Shown here: positions 1-9,997 of the stretch, piece after piece
Position numbering within the stretch: position 1 is the first letter of the stretch
Layout: each line of letters begins with the position of its first letter
Assembly (NCBI RefSeq): GCF_018398425.1
Contig: NZ_JADPMV010000002.1
Coordinates: 1,178,001-1,242,000, forward strand
DNA length: 64,000 nt
Source of the DNA: Pseudomonas lalucatii
GTDB lineage: Bacteria > Pseudomonadota > Gammaproteobacteria > Pseudomonadales > Pseudomonadaceae
Direction: 5' to 3'
Notes under the pieces: generated by a model
Told to the model about the DNA's origin: nothing
Database searches by the model: none
Seen by the model: only the letters and a program-made list of their open reading frames with translations
Made by a program: the position numbers and the translations under genes

Positions 1-333
1 AAGGCCTGGATCGGCCACCTGCAGGACAACGGTTTCACTGTCGTCGACCATGTCGAGACGGACATGGCCGCGGTCAAGCAGCGCCTGGGCGTGCCGCCGC
101 GCCTGGCGGCCTGCCACACCGCGGTGATCGACGGCCAGTTCGTCGAGGGCCATGTACCGGCGGCCGACATCCTCAAGCTGCGCCAGCGCCCCGACCTGCT
201 CGGCGCGGCCGTGCCGGGCATGCCCACCGGCTCGCCCGGCATGGAACGCGGCGACATCCGCGACGCCTACCAGGTGATAGGCCTGGACCGCCAGGGCGCC
301 GAGCAGGTGCTGAGCGAGCACCCGGGCAACTGA
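1..333 (+). CDS. DUF411 family copper-associated protein (C-terminal part)
   Basis: The gene enters from the left edge already open, so only its last 110 residues are visible. It contains the conserved DUF411 core, including a GVPPRLAACHTAVIDG stretch and the PTGSPGME segment near the C terminus. DUF411 proteins are small exported proteins usually found with copper-resistance genes; the N-terminal signal and the metal-binding cysteines expected there lie outside the window. The single Cys and His in ACHTA are the only candidate metal ligands seen. Other copper genes (PCu(A)C, copZ, copA, cueR) lie within 25 kb. The family assignment is firm; the biochemical role is unknown for the whole family. 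Confidence 0.85.
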   Translation, partial: KAWIGHLQDNGFTVVDHVETDMAAVKQRLGVPPRLAACHTAVIDGQFVEGHVPAADILKLRQRPDLLGAAVPGMPTGSPGMERGDIRDAYQVIGLDRQGAEQVLSEHPGN

Positions 334-441
334 GCCGGCGCGGGCCGGCCCCGACGGCTATGCTCGAACGGTGAAGCGCGCGCTCCGCGGCACGCCGCGC
401 TCGAGTTTCCAGTCGCTGAGGCCGCACCCCTGGAGGACAGC

Positions 442-1362
442 ATGCCCAGCCGCCGTCAGGTCATTCAGCGCGGCGCCAGCCTGCTCGGTCTCGCCGCCGC
501 CCTGCCCTTGCTGCCACGCGCCTTCGCCCTGGCCCCCGGCGGCCTGCTGCAGCGGCCGATACCCGCCAGCGGCGAGCTGCTGCCGGCGATCGGCCTGGGC
601 ACCTCGCGCACCTTCCACGTGCGCCTCGACGACGCCAGCCTCGCGCCGCTGGAGCAGGTGATGGGCACCTTTATCGGGGCCGGCGGCCGCCTGATCGACA
701 CCGCGCCGAGCTACGGCAACGCCGAGGCCGTCACCGGCGAGCTGCTGCGACGCAGCGGCTACCAGGGCCGGGCCTTTCTCGCCAGCAAGGTCTCGACCCA
801 TGGCCGCGAACGCGGCCTGGCGCAGTTCGAGGCCAGCCTGCGGGCGCTGCAGAGCGAGCGGATCGACCTGATGCAGGTGCACAACCTGCAGGACACCCGC
901 ACCCAGCTGGCCCTGTTGCGCGAGCTCAAAGCCCAGGGCAAGGTGCGCTACATCGGCATCACCCACTACCGCGAGGCGGCCCACGACGACCTGCTGGCGG
1001 TGCTGGCCAAGGAGCCGGTGGACTTCGTCCAGCTCAACTACTCGGTGGCCGAGCGCAACGCCGAGCAGCGCCTGCTGCCCCACTGCGCCGACCACGGCAT
1101 CGCCACCCTGATCAACCGCCCGTTCCAGCGCGGCCAGCTGTTCCAGCGGGTGCGCGGCCGGCCGCTGCCGGACTGGGCGAAGGAGATCGACGCCGACTCC
1201 TGGGCCCAACTGCTGCTCAAGTTCATCCTCGCCCACCCGGCGGTGACCGTGGCCATCCCCGCCACTTCCAAGGCCCACTACATGGCCGACAACCTCCGGG
1301 CCGGGCTCGGCCGCCTGCCGGATGCGGCGCTGCGCGAGCGGATCGCCCGGGCCTTCGCCTGA
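442..1362 (+). CDS. Tat-exported aldo/keto reductase
   Basis: 306 residues. A twin-arginine signal (Arg4-Arg5 in SRRQVIQ, then a hydrophobic stretch ending near residue 30) predicts folded export to the periplasm. The rest is an aldo/keto reductase TIM barrel with the usual tetrad visible: Asp86 and Tyr91 (LIDTAPSYGN), Lys116 (FLASKV) and His147 (LMQVHN). It should reduce or oxidise carbonyl compounds with a nicotinamide cofactor; the substrate is unknown. A GGAGG ribosome-binding site precedes the ATG. It ends 15 bases before the MFS gene, so the two are probably one operon. A Tat signal on an AKR is a minority arrangement and implies periplasmic activity. Confidence 0.85.
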   Translation: MPSRRQVIQRGASLLGLAAALPLLPRAFALAPGGLLQRPIPASGELLPAIGLGTSRTFHVRLDDASLAPLEQVMGTFIGAGGRLIDTAPSYGNAEAVTGELLRRSGYQGRAFLASKVSTHGRERGLAQFEASLRALQSERIDLMQVHNLQDTRTQLALLRELKAQGKVRYIGITHYREAAHDDLLAVLAKEPVDFVQLNYSVAERNAEQRLLPHCADHGIATLINRPFQRGQLFQRVRGRPLPDWAKEIDADSWAQLLLKFILAHPAVTVAIPATSKAHYMADNLRAGLGRLPDAALRERIARAFA

Positions 1363-1377
1363 CCCCGCGGAGGCGCC

Positions 1378-2676
1378 ATGACGCTCGCCCAGCGCCTGGC
1401 CGGCAGCATCAATGCCGAACCGGCCGAGTTGCGCGCGGCCCTGAGCGGCTTCGCCCTGCTGTTCTGCCTGTTCGCCGGCTACTTCATGCTCAGGCCGATC
1501 CGCGAGGCCATGGGCATTCGCGGCGGCGTGGAGAACCTGCAGTGGTTGTTCAGCGCCACCTTCGTGCTGATGCTCTGCGCCGTCCCGCTGTTCGCCTGGC
1601 TCAACTCGCGGGTGCCGCGCTCGCGCTACGTCGACTGGGTGTACAGCCTGTTCGTCCTCAACCTGCTGGCCTTCGCCGCGGCCTTCGCCCGGGGCGATGC
1701 GGTGTGGCTGGCGCGGCTGTTCTACGTATGGCTGTCGGTCTACAACCTGTTCGTGGTGTCGGTGGCCTGGAGCCTGATGGCCGACGTGTTCGATGCCGCC
1801 CAGGCGCGCCGGCTGTTCGCCTTCATCGCCGCCGGCGCCAGCAGCGGCGGCCTGGCGGGCCCGGCACTGGGCACCCTGCTGATAGGCGCCATCGGCCATA
1901 GCGGCCTGCTGCTCTGCGCCGCCGGGCTGCTGGGCGGCGCGCTGGCAGGCAAGCGCCAGCTGATGGCCTGGCGCGCGGTCGGCGGCGCCGGCCGCCCCGG
2001 CGCGCCGCCCAGCGAGCACCCGCACGAGCCGGTGCCGGGCAACCCCTTCAGCGGCATCGGCCGGGTGCTGGCCTCGCCCTACCTGCTGGGCATCGCCGCC
2101 TTCGTCGTCCTGCTGGCCAGCGCCAGCACCTTCCTCTACTTCGAGCAGGCGCGCCTGGTGCAGCAGACCTTCCCCGACCCGATCCAACAGGTGCGCGTGT
2201 TCGGCCTGCTCGACTTCGCCGTGCAGGCGCTGTCGTTGCTGGCCCAGCTGTTCGTCACCGGGCGGGTCGCGCAGAAGCTCGGCCTGCGCGCGCTGCTGGC
2301 CGGGGTGCCGCTGCTGGTGTGCCTGGGCTTCCTCGGCCTGGCCCTGGCGCCGACCTTCGCCATGCTGGCGGCGCTTATGGTCGTGCGCCGGGTCGGCGAG
2401 TACGCCTTCGTCCGCCCGGGCCGGGAGATGCTCTTCGCCCCGCTGGATGCGCACAGCAAGTACAAGGCCAAGAACGTCATCGACACCCTGGTCTATCGCG
2501 GCGGCGACGCCCTCAGCGCCTGGTTCAAGGCCCTGCTCGACAGCCTGGCCCAGGGCGTGCTGCTGGCGGCCCTGGTCGGCGCCGCCCTGGCAGCCGCCTG
2601 GGCCACGCTGGGCTGGTACCTGGGCGGGGAGCGGCCGCCGGCCGGTGCCCCGCGGCGCGACCGGCGGCGAAACTGA
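1378..2676 (+). CDS. MFS-type membrane transporter, ATP/ADP-antiporter-like
   Basis: 432 residues with about twelve hydrophobic segments and a Gly/Pro-rich loop near residues 196-222 that divides the two halves. The N-terminal pattern (long hydrophobic run, then FMLRPIREAMG) recalls the MFS/NTP-NDP antiporter group of bacterial proteins rather than drug exporters. The substrate cannot be read from the sequence. It starts 15 bases after the exported aldo/keto reductase, with GGAGG upstream of ATG, and is probably co-transcribed with it. The final residues are basic (Arg-rich) and probably cytoplasmic. Confidence 0.75.
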   Translation: MTLAQRLAGSINAEPAELRAALSGFALLFCLFAGYFMLRPIREAMGIRGGVENLQWLFSATFVLMLCAVPLFAWLNSRVPRSRYVDWVYSLFVLNLLAFAAAFARGDAVWLARLFYVWLSVYNLFVVSVAWSLMADVFDAAQARRLFAFIAAGASSGGLAGPALGTLLIGAIGHSGLLLCAAGLLGGALAGKRQLMAWRAVGGAGRPGAPPSEHPHEPVPGNPFSGIGRVLASPYLLGIAAFVVLLASASTFLYFEQARLVQQTFPDPIQQVRVFGLLDFAVQALSLLAQLFVTGRVAQKLGLRALLAGVPLLVCLGFLGLALAPTFAMLAALMVVRRVGEYAFVRPGREMLFAPLDAHSKYKAKNVIDTLVYRGGDALSAWFKALLDSLAQGVLLAALVGAALAAAWATLGWYLGGERPPAGAPRRDRRRN

Positions 2677-2722
2677 TCGCGACATTGCCCCGGCGGCCGC
2701 GGCTTTTTCTGCCGCCCCACGC

Positions 2723-2751
2723 TTGTCACCCCGGCGACTCTGGGTTATCTG
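2723..2751 (+). promoter_or_regulatory. Predicted sigma-70 promoter for the RutR-like regulator
   Basis: TTGTCA at 2723-2728 and TATCTG at 2746-2751 are separated by exactly 17 bases, 38 bases upstream of the regulator's ATG. This is a by-eye match; no start-site data are available. Confidence 0.45.
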
Positions 2752-2789
2752 TGCACAGGCTCCGCTTCCCGAACACTCCGGTATCGCCT

Positions 2790-3457
2790 ATGACCCTTGC
2801 AGTACCCGCGCACAGCGCCCCTTCCGCCGACAAGCCCGCCGGGCGCATCCGCCAGAAGAACGAAGAAGCGATCCTGGCCGCCGCCGAGGAGGAGTTCGCC
2901 CGCCACGGTTTCAAGGGCACCAGCATGAACACCATCGCCCAGACCGTCGGCCTGCCCAAGGCCAACCTGCACTACTACTTCAGCAACAAGCTGGGCCTGT
3001 ACCTGGCGGTGCTGAGCAACATCCTCGAGCTGTGGGACAGCACCTTCAACACCCTGACCGTCGAGGACGACCCGGCCGAGGCCCTGGACCGCTATATCCG
3101 CGCCAAGCTGGACTTCTCCCGGCGCTACCCCAAGGCCTCGCGGATCTTCGCCATGGAGGTGATCAGCGGCGGCGAGTGCCTGTCGGCCTACTTCGACCAG
3201 GACTACCGCACCTGGTTTCGCGGCCGCGCCGCGGTGTTCGAGGCCTGGATCGCCGCCGGCAAGATGGACCCGGTCGATCCGGTGCACCTGATCTTCCTGC
3301 TGTGGGGCAGCACCCAGCACTACGCCGACTTCGCTTCGCAGATCTGCCGCGTCACCGGCCGCTCGCGCCTGACCAAGCAGGACTTCGCCGAGGCCGGCGA
3401 CAACCTGGTGCGCATCATCCTCAAGGGCTGCGGCCTCACCCCGCCCGCGGCAGACTG

Positions 3458-3458
<1 letters not shown>
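2790..3458 (+). CDS. TetR-family regulator, RutR-like
   Basis: 222 residues. An N-terminal TetR helix-turn-helix lies at about residues 25-70 (ILAAAEEEFARHGFKGTS, then LPKANLHYYFSNK). The C-terminal ligand domain resembles the RutR type: the run through DYPQASR-like YPKASRIFAMEV and the IFLLWGSTQHYADFA motif are shared with E. coli RutR, the uracil-sensing regulator of pyrimidine use. The start is the ATG after a good promoter. It overlaps the next gene by one base (TGATG), so the two are translationally coupled. Nearby purine deaminase genes suggest a nucleobase ligand, but that is inference. I found no clear RutR operator close by. Confidence 0.85.
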
Positions 3459-4042
<584 letters not shown>

Positions 4043-4060
4043 CGCGGCTATGGCCCGGGG

Positions 4061-4089
4061 TTGATCCTGACCCAGCGGACAGGTATCTT
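4061..4089 (+). promoter_or_regulatory. Predicted promoter for the 8-oxoguanine deaminase gene
   Basis: TTGATC at 4061-4066 and TATCTT at 4084-4089, with a 17-base spacer, lie about 90 bases upstream of the deaminase ATG in a 135-base gap. Match by eye only. Confidence 0.45.
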
Positions 4090-4177
4090 CGCTCGACGTC
4101 ATTCGACGCACCTGGATCAGCAGACAGGGTCAACACTGAGCTGGCTAACCTGAACTCAACCTCAGAGGAGCCTGCTC

Positions 4178-5533
4178 ATGGCAGCCACCCGCATCTGGAT
4201 CAAGAATCCCCTGGCCGTCTTCACCGCCAACGACCAGTCCGCCGCCGGCGGCCTGGTGGTCGAGAACGGCACCATAGTCGAGCTGCTCGGCGCCGGCCAA
4301 CGGCCCGCCCGGCCCTGCCAGCAGAGCTTCGACGCCCGCGAGCACGTGCTGCTGCCGGGCCTGATCAACAGCCACCACCACTTCTACCAGACCCTCACCC
4401 GCGCCTGGGCGCCGGTGGTCAACCAGCCGCTGTTCCCCTGGCTCAAGACCCTGTATCCGGTCTGGGCGCGCCTGACCCCGGAGAAGCTCGCCCTGGCGAC
4501 CAAGGTGGCCCTGGCCGAACTGCTGCTGTCGGGCTGCAGCACCGCCGCCGACCACCACTACCTGTTCCCCGGCGGCCTGGAGAACGCCATCGACGTGCAG
4601 GTCGAAGTGGTCCGCGAGCTGGGCATGCGCGCTATGCTCACCCGCGGCTCCATGAGCCTGGGCCAGGCCGACGGCGGCCTGCCGCCGCAGCAGACGGTGC
4701 AGCAGGGCGAGGTGATCCTGGCCGACAGCCAGCGCCTGATCCAGCAGTACCACGAGCGAGGTGCCGGCGCCCAGGTGCAGATCGCCCTGGCGCCCTGCTC
4801 GCCCTTCTCGGTGACCCCGCAGATCATGCGCGCCAGTGCCGAACTGGCCGAGAAACTGGACGTGCGCCTGCACACCCACCTGGCCGAGACCCTCGACGAG
4901 GAAGACTTCTGCCTGCAGCGCTTCGGCCTGCGCACCGTGGACTACCTGGACAGCGTCGGCTGGCTCGGCCCGCGCACCTGGCTGGCCCACGGCATCCACT
5001 TCAACCCCGAGGAGATCGCCCGCCTCGGCGCCGCCGGCACCGGCATCTGCCACTGCCCCAGCTCGAACATGCGCCTGGCCTCGGGCATCTGCCCGACGGT
5101 CGAGCTGCAGGCGGCGGGCGCGCCGATCGGCCTGGGCGTCGACGGCTCGGCCTCCAACGATGCCTCCAACCTGATCCTCGAGGCGCGCCAGGCCCTGTAC
5201 CTGCAGCGCCTGCGCTACGGCGCCGAGCAAATCACCCCGGCACTGGCCCTGGGCTGGGCCAGCCAGGGCTCCGCGCAACTGCTCGGGCGCTCGGACATCG
5301 GCGAGCTGGCGGTGGGCAAGCAGGCCGACCTGGGGCTGTTCAAGCTCGACGAGCTGCGCTTCTCCGGCAGCCACGACCCGCTGTCGGCCCTGCTGCTGTG
5401 CGGCGCCGACCGCGCCGACCGGATGATGATCGGCGGCACCTGGCGGGTCATCGACGGCCAGATCGAGGGCCTGGACCTGGAGCAGCTGATCGCCGATCAC
5501 CGCCAGGCGGCCAGGGCGCTGATCGCCGGCTGA
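4178..5533 (+). CDS. 8-oxoguanine deaminase
   Basis: 451 residues, amidohydrolase superfamily. It should hydrolyse 8-oxoguanine to urate and ammonia, removing an oxidised base. The metal ligands expected for this family are visible: His66 and His68 (NSHHHF), His234 in the HTHLAE block at 232-237, His271 (AHGIHF) and Asp322 (GVDGSASND). The N terminus (ATRIWIKNPLAVFTAN) closely matches the Pseudomonas enzyme PA0142, characterised as an 8-oxoguanine deaminase, so the specific substrate rests on that similarity; related enzymes deaminate other purines or triazines. Start chosen at the ATG after CAGAGGAG. The neighbour downstream is an adenine deaminase, consistent with a purine-salvage group. 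Confidence 0.85.
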   Translation: MAATRIWIKNPLAVFTANDQSAAGGLVVENGTIVELLGAGQRPARPCQQSFDAREHVLLPGLINSHHHFYQTLTRAWAPVVNQPLFPWLKTLYPVWARLTPEKLALATKVALAELLLSGCSTAADHHYLFPGGLENAIDVQVEVVRELGMRAMLTRGSMSLGQADGGLPPQQTVQQGEVILADSQRLIQQYHERGAGAQVQIALAPCSPFSVTPQIMRASAELAEKLDVRLHTHLAETLDEEDFCLQRFGLRTVDYLDSVGWLGPRTWLAHGIHFNPEEIARLGAAGTGICHCPSSNMRLASGICPTVELQAAGAPIGLGVDGSASNDASNLILEARQALYLQRLRYGAEQITPALALGWASQGSAQLLGRSDIGELAVGKQADLGLFKLDELRFSGSHDPLSALLLCGADRADRMMIGGTWRVIDGQIEGLDLEQLIADHRQAARALIAG

Positions 5534-5548
5534 AGCCGAACCGTAGCC

Positions 5549-5625
5549 GCAGGATGGGTTGAGCCGGCGCCCGCCTCGCAGATGGTGCAGGCGTTAGGGG
5601 TATCGCTTCGCTCGACCCATCCTGC
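5549..5625. repeat. Inverted repeat of the 'GGATGGGT' intergenic type
   Basis: A left arm at 5549-5564 (GCAGGATGGGTTGAGC) pairs with a right arm at 5610-5625 (GCTCGACCCATCCTGC) with one mismatch in 16. The spacer contains the GGTATCGCTTCGCTC phrase typical of short intergenic repeats common in Pseudomonas genomes. It lies between two deaminase genes, just after the first stop codon, and may act as an RNA hairpin or REP-like element. Confidence 0.7.
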
Positions 5626-5656
5626 GCAACGATCGCCGGGAGATTCTGCCCCATAG

Positions 5657-6655
<999 letters not shown>

Positions 6656-6703
6656 CCCTTCGGGCGCCGCTCGGCGCTGTCGTCGCCGGGCGGCAGCCGT
6701 GCC

Positions 6704-7189
6704 TCAGTGCTGGTGCGCGGCCGGCTCGGTGACCGGTGCGGGTGCCGGGGCATCCTTGTGCACCGCCACCTCCACCTCGACCGCGCCGGCCTTCTCGAAG
6801 GTCAGGGTCAGCGGGAAGCGCTCGCCGTCCTTGGCCTGCTGCTTCAGGTTGAACAGCATCACGTGATAGCCCATGGGCTCGAACCTGACCTCGCCGCCGG
6901 CCGCGACCTCGACGCTCTGCACCCGCTGCATCTTCATCACCCCGTCGGCATGCACGTGCTCGTGCATCTCCGCCTTGCCGGCCACCGGCGTCTCGACGCC
7001 GAGCAGGCGGTCGGCCTGCGCGCCCTTGTTATGCACCACGAAATAGGCCGCGGCGGTCGGCGCCACCGGCGGCATCGCCCGCGACCAGGGGTGCTCGATG
7101 TGCAGCTCGCCGCGGCCGTACTCGTGGGCGCCGGCCAGCAGGCTGGTACCGAGCAGGCAGGCCGACAACAGGGTTTTCTTCAATGACAT
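6704..7189 (-). CDS. PCu(A)C periplasmic copper chaperone
   Basis: 161 residues with a Sec signal ending at about residue 22 (LLAGA-HEYG). The mature part is a PCu(A)C domain with the expected copper-binding pattern: Met/His residues in EMHEHVHADGVMKM and, about 20 residues later, the HVM triplet. The C terminus is rich in Ala/Pro and ends HQH. Proteins of this type carry Cu(I) in the periplasm, often to cytochrome oxidase or uptake systems. The start is the ATG at 7189 with GGAG eight bases upstream; the frame stays open further upstream but that extension has no signal sequence. It is the last gene of a leftward set with a TonB receptor and a DUF2946 protein. Confidence 0.9.
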   Translation of the reverse strand: MSLKKTLLSACLLGTSLLAGAHEYGRGELHIEHPWSRAMPPVAPTAAAYFVVHNKGAQADRLLGVETPVAGKAEMHEHVHADGVMKMQRVQSVEVAAGGEVRFEPMGYHVMLFNLKQQAKDGERFPLTLTFEKAGAVEVEVAVHKDAPAPAPVTEPAAHQH

Positions 7190-7360
7190 GGTGATGCTCC
7201 TGGGTAGGGTAAGGGGAGTATTGCGCCGGCAACGCCTGGACGACAGGCTAGTCATGGTCCCGCCCTTCCGCAGGCGGGCCTGGGGTGGAGCGAGACGCGG
7301 AGCGGCGGCGCCATGGTTCGCGGTCTCCGAGGGCCCGCCGGCTACGGGCAAGCAGGGCGC

Positions 7361-9400
7361 TCATAGCCGCCACTCCAGGCCGGCATACAGGGCGCGGCCG
7401 TCGCCGGGGAGGAACTGGGCGCTGTCCTGGCCGCGGGCATCGGCGATCACCCCGGTGGTGGCGGCATAGGTCTTGTCCGCGAGGTTGCGCCCCTCGACGA
7501 AGAAGCCCAGGCCGTCTGCGGGCCGGTAGCCGCCCTTCAGCCCCCAGATGGCATAGCCCTCGGCATACAGGCTCTCGGCCTGGTCGAGGTTGTAGTGCGT
7601 CGGCACCCACTCGAAGGACGGCCCGGCGTACCAGCCGCCCTGCTGCCACAGCGCCTCGCCCTTGAGGAACTGGCGCGGGATGCCGGCCAGGCGGTTGTCG
7701 CCGTAGGCCGGGTCGTCGTCGCAGCGGAAGTCGTTGAGCAGGTACTGGCCGCGCAGCACGACCCGACCGAGGCGCAGGGCGCCGCCCAGCTCGATGCCCT
7801 GGTGCCGGGTGCGCTCGGCATTGACCGTGCCCTGGGGGTTGCCGGCGGCATCGTTGAGCGACAGCAGCTCGTCGCGGATCTCGCTGCGATACAGCGCCAG
7901 GTCCAGATCGAAGGCGGCGCGCGACCAGCGCAGGCCGGCCTCCAGGGTGTCGGCCTTCTGCGCCTCGTTCGGCCTCACCACCTGGCCGCCGGCCAGCTCG
8001 CTGAAGGTCGGCGGTTCGAAGCCCTGGCTGAGGTTGGCGAACAGTTGCACGCCCTCGGCCAGCTCATGGCGCAGACCGATGCGGCCGATGCGACCGATAT
8101 AGGTCTTGTGGAACGACTCGTCCTGGGCCAGGCAGGGGCCCGGGACGAAGGCATTGCAGCGCAAGCGGTCGTCGACGTCGCGCTGCTGGTGCAGCCAGGC
8201 CAGGCCGCCGATCAGCGCCCAGCGCTCGGCCAGGGGTACCTCCAGCTCGGCGAAGGCGTTGAGGTTGCGCGCGCTCTGCTGCAGCTCGTTGACCTTGCGC
8301 CCCTTGTGCCCACCGACATTCTGGTAGCGCGAGTCCCAGTTGCGCCCCTGGCTGGCCTCGACGCCGCCGGTCCAGCGCCAGCCGCCGGCGTTCTGCCACT
8401 GGTGCGCCAGGCGCAGGCCGTAGTCTTCGCTGTCGATATCCAGCACCTGGAAGATCGGGTGGAACAACGACTTCTCGCTGTAGAAGCTGGACAGCGTCAG
8501 GCTGTGGCCGTCGTCCAGCTGCAGGTGGGTGATGTTGCCCAGGCGATCGAGGCCGAAATCGCGCTTCTGGTCGCCACGCAGGCTGCTGGCCGAGGCCTGC
8601 TGCGGATCGCGGCGCAGCTGCGCCTTGGTCAGGCTGCCCGGCAGCTCGGAGTCGCTCTCGACGTGGGTCAGGTAGAGGCGGGTCGACAGACGCTCGTTCA
8701 GGCGCCCGCCGAGGTTGGCGAAGAGACGCCGGTTGTCCTGCCGGGCGTGCTCGCGAAAGCCGTCCTGGGCGTAGTCGGCGAGGCTGAGGAAGCCGTCCCA
8801 GGCGCCGAAGTCCTCGGCGAAGGCGCCGTACAGGCGCCGGTAGCCGAAACTGCCAGCCTCATAGCGCAGGTCGACCGGCGCCGCCGTCTTGCCGGTGGGG
8901 CTGACGAAATTGAGCGCCCCGCCGAGGTTGGCTGCGCCATAGCGCCAGGCGTTGGCGCCGCGCAGCACCTCGATGTGCTCGGCGGCCAGCGGCTCTATGG
9001 TCTGGAAATCGAAGCTGCCGTCGGCCAGGTTGACCGGCGCACCGTCCTGCAGCAGCAACAGGCCGCGACCGTGGAAGGTACGCTGCAGGCCCGAGCCGCG
9101 GATCGACAGGCGCGCCTCCTCGGCGCCGAAGCGCGGCTGGATGAACACCCCGGTGGCCAGACCGAGGGCATCCTGCAGGGTGCTGCTGCGCCCCGACTTG
9201 TAGGTCTCGGCGTCGACTATGGCCGCGCCGCCGGGGATATGGGCGAACTCGGCACGTTTCTCGGCGATAGTGGGTGCGGTGGGGTCGGGCTGCAGCTGGC
9301 CGACGACGGTGCTGTCCTGCAACTGCGCCGGCTCGGCCAGGGCCGTACTGGCCAGGCCGATGCCCAGCGCCAGCAGGCTGAAGGTGGATAGATGACGCAT
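7361..9400 (-). CDS. TonB-dependent outer-membrane receptor
   Basis: 679 residues after choosing the ATG that follows GGGGAG. A signal peptide ends near residue 23 (ALAEPAQ), a plug domain spans about 60-165 (LQDALGLATGVFIQP, LSIRGSGLQ, HIEVLRGANAWRYGA), and a beta-barrel follows, ending in an aromatic/Arg C-terminal strand (YAGLEWRL). It should import a metal or metallophore using TonB energy. It is not OprC-like in the plug, so copper is not proven by its own sequence. Its neighbours (PCu(A)C chaperone 171 bases downstream, DUF2946 137 bases upstream) suggest copper or another transition metal; iron chelates remain possible. Confidence 0.88.
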   Translation of the reverse strand: MRHLSTFSLLALGIGLASTALAEPAQLQDSTVVGQLQPDPTAPTIAEKRAEFAHIPGGAAIVDAETYKSGRSSTLQDALGLATGVFIQPRFGAEEARLSIRGSGLQRTFHGRGLLLLQDGAPVNLADGSFDFQTIEPLAAEHIEVLRGANAWRYGAANLGGALNFVSPTGKTAAPVDLRYEAGSFGYRRLYGAFAEDFGAWDGFLSLADYAQDGFREHARQDNRRLFANLGGRLNERLSTRLYLTHVESDSELPGSLTKAQLRRDPQQASASSLRGDQKRDFGLDRLGNITHLQLDDGHSLTLSSFYSEKSLFHPIFQVLDIDSEDYGLRLAHQWQNAGGWRWTGGVEASQGRNWDSRYQNVGGHKGRKVNELQQSARNLNAFAELEVPLAERWALIGGLAWLHQQRDVDDRLRCNAFVPGPCLAQDESFHKTYIGRIGRIGLRHELAEGVQLFANLSQGFEPPTFSELAGGQVVRPNEAQKADTLEAGLRWSRAAFDLDLALYRSEIRDELLSLNDAAGNPQGTVNAERTRHQGIELGGALRLGRVVLRGQYLLNDFRCDDDPAYGDNRLAGIPRQFLKGEALWQQGGWYAGPSFEWVPTHYNLDQAESLYAEGYAIWGLKGGYRPADGLGFFVEGRNLADKTYAATTGVIADARGQDSAQFLPGDGRALYAGLEWRL

Positions 9401-9537
9401 GTTTGTCTCCCCTGGTTGCTCGAATGCCGCCAGCCGCCCGGCCATGCACAGGGCCACGGCAGACGCGTTCGGCAATGAGTCGCTCGATGTGGCTATGGGT
9501 CGACCGCGGCGCCTGGGCGCGACGGTTCAGAGCGGGC

Positions 9538-9924
9538 TCAGGCGAGCCGGGGGGAGGCGCGGGGGTTGGCCGAGGGCCAGAGGTAGCGCAGCGGACGCGG
9601 CGCGCAAGAGGACGGCGCGAAGCGCTGGCCGGCGGCGCCGAGCAACCCGAGCAGGCCGAAGAAGGCCGCCAGGATCAGGGCGCCGAAGGTGGAGCAGAGG
9701 GAGCAAGCCGAGCCCGTGGCCGGGTTGACCGGGGCGATGCCGGAGCCGGTGAGATCCGCCCCGGCGCCGAAATTGCCTGCGAAGGCGCAGTACTGGCCAT
9801 CCAGGCCGCTGAGCTGCAGGCCGGCCATCTGACCGTGGCCGATGCTGCAGGCGAACGCGCCGAACAGAACTCCGAAATAGAGTATCCAGGCGATCAGCGA
9901 GCGGTCGGTACGGGCCAGTTCCAT
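9538..9924 (-). CDS. DUF2946 family membrane protein
   Basis: 128 residues. A hydrophobic segment (residues 11-27, IAWILYFGVLFGAFACS) and a second near 80-105 surround a central periplasmic stretch with Cys residues, including CSLC just before the second segment. DUF2946 proteins are short and usually sit beside TonB receptors or copper genes; their function is unknown. Cys and His residues (CSIGHGQM, YCAF, CSLC) could bind metal. It is the first gene of the leftward metal set. A possible promoter with TTGTCG and TAGAGT, 16 bases apart, lies just upstream, but I regard it as weak. Confidence 0.75.
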   Translation of the reverse strand: MELARTDRSLIAWILYFGVLFGAFACSIGHGQMAGLQLSGLDGQYCAFAGNFGAGADLTGSGIAPVNPATGSACSLCSTFGALILAAFFGLLGLLGAAGQRFAPSSCAPRPLRYLWPSANPRASPRLA

Positions 9925-9997
9925 GGGGCGCGACTCTAGCAGTTGGCGGCAGCGCGACAAAGCGTGGTCGAATGCCGCAGCACGGGCAGCGGCAAGC

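Noticed and set aside
358..2685. Long open frame on the leftward strand (775 codons) opposite the aldo/keto reductase and MFS genes
   Set aside because: High GC content leaves antisense frames open; its composition (Gln/Gly/Ala/Arg-rich, low complexity) is not protein-like, and clear genes lie on the other strand.
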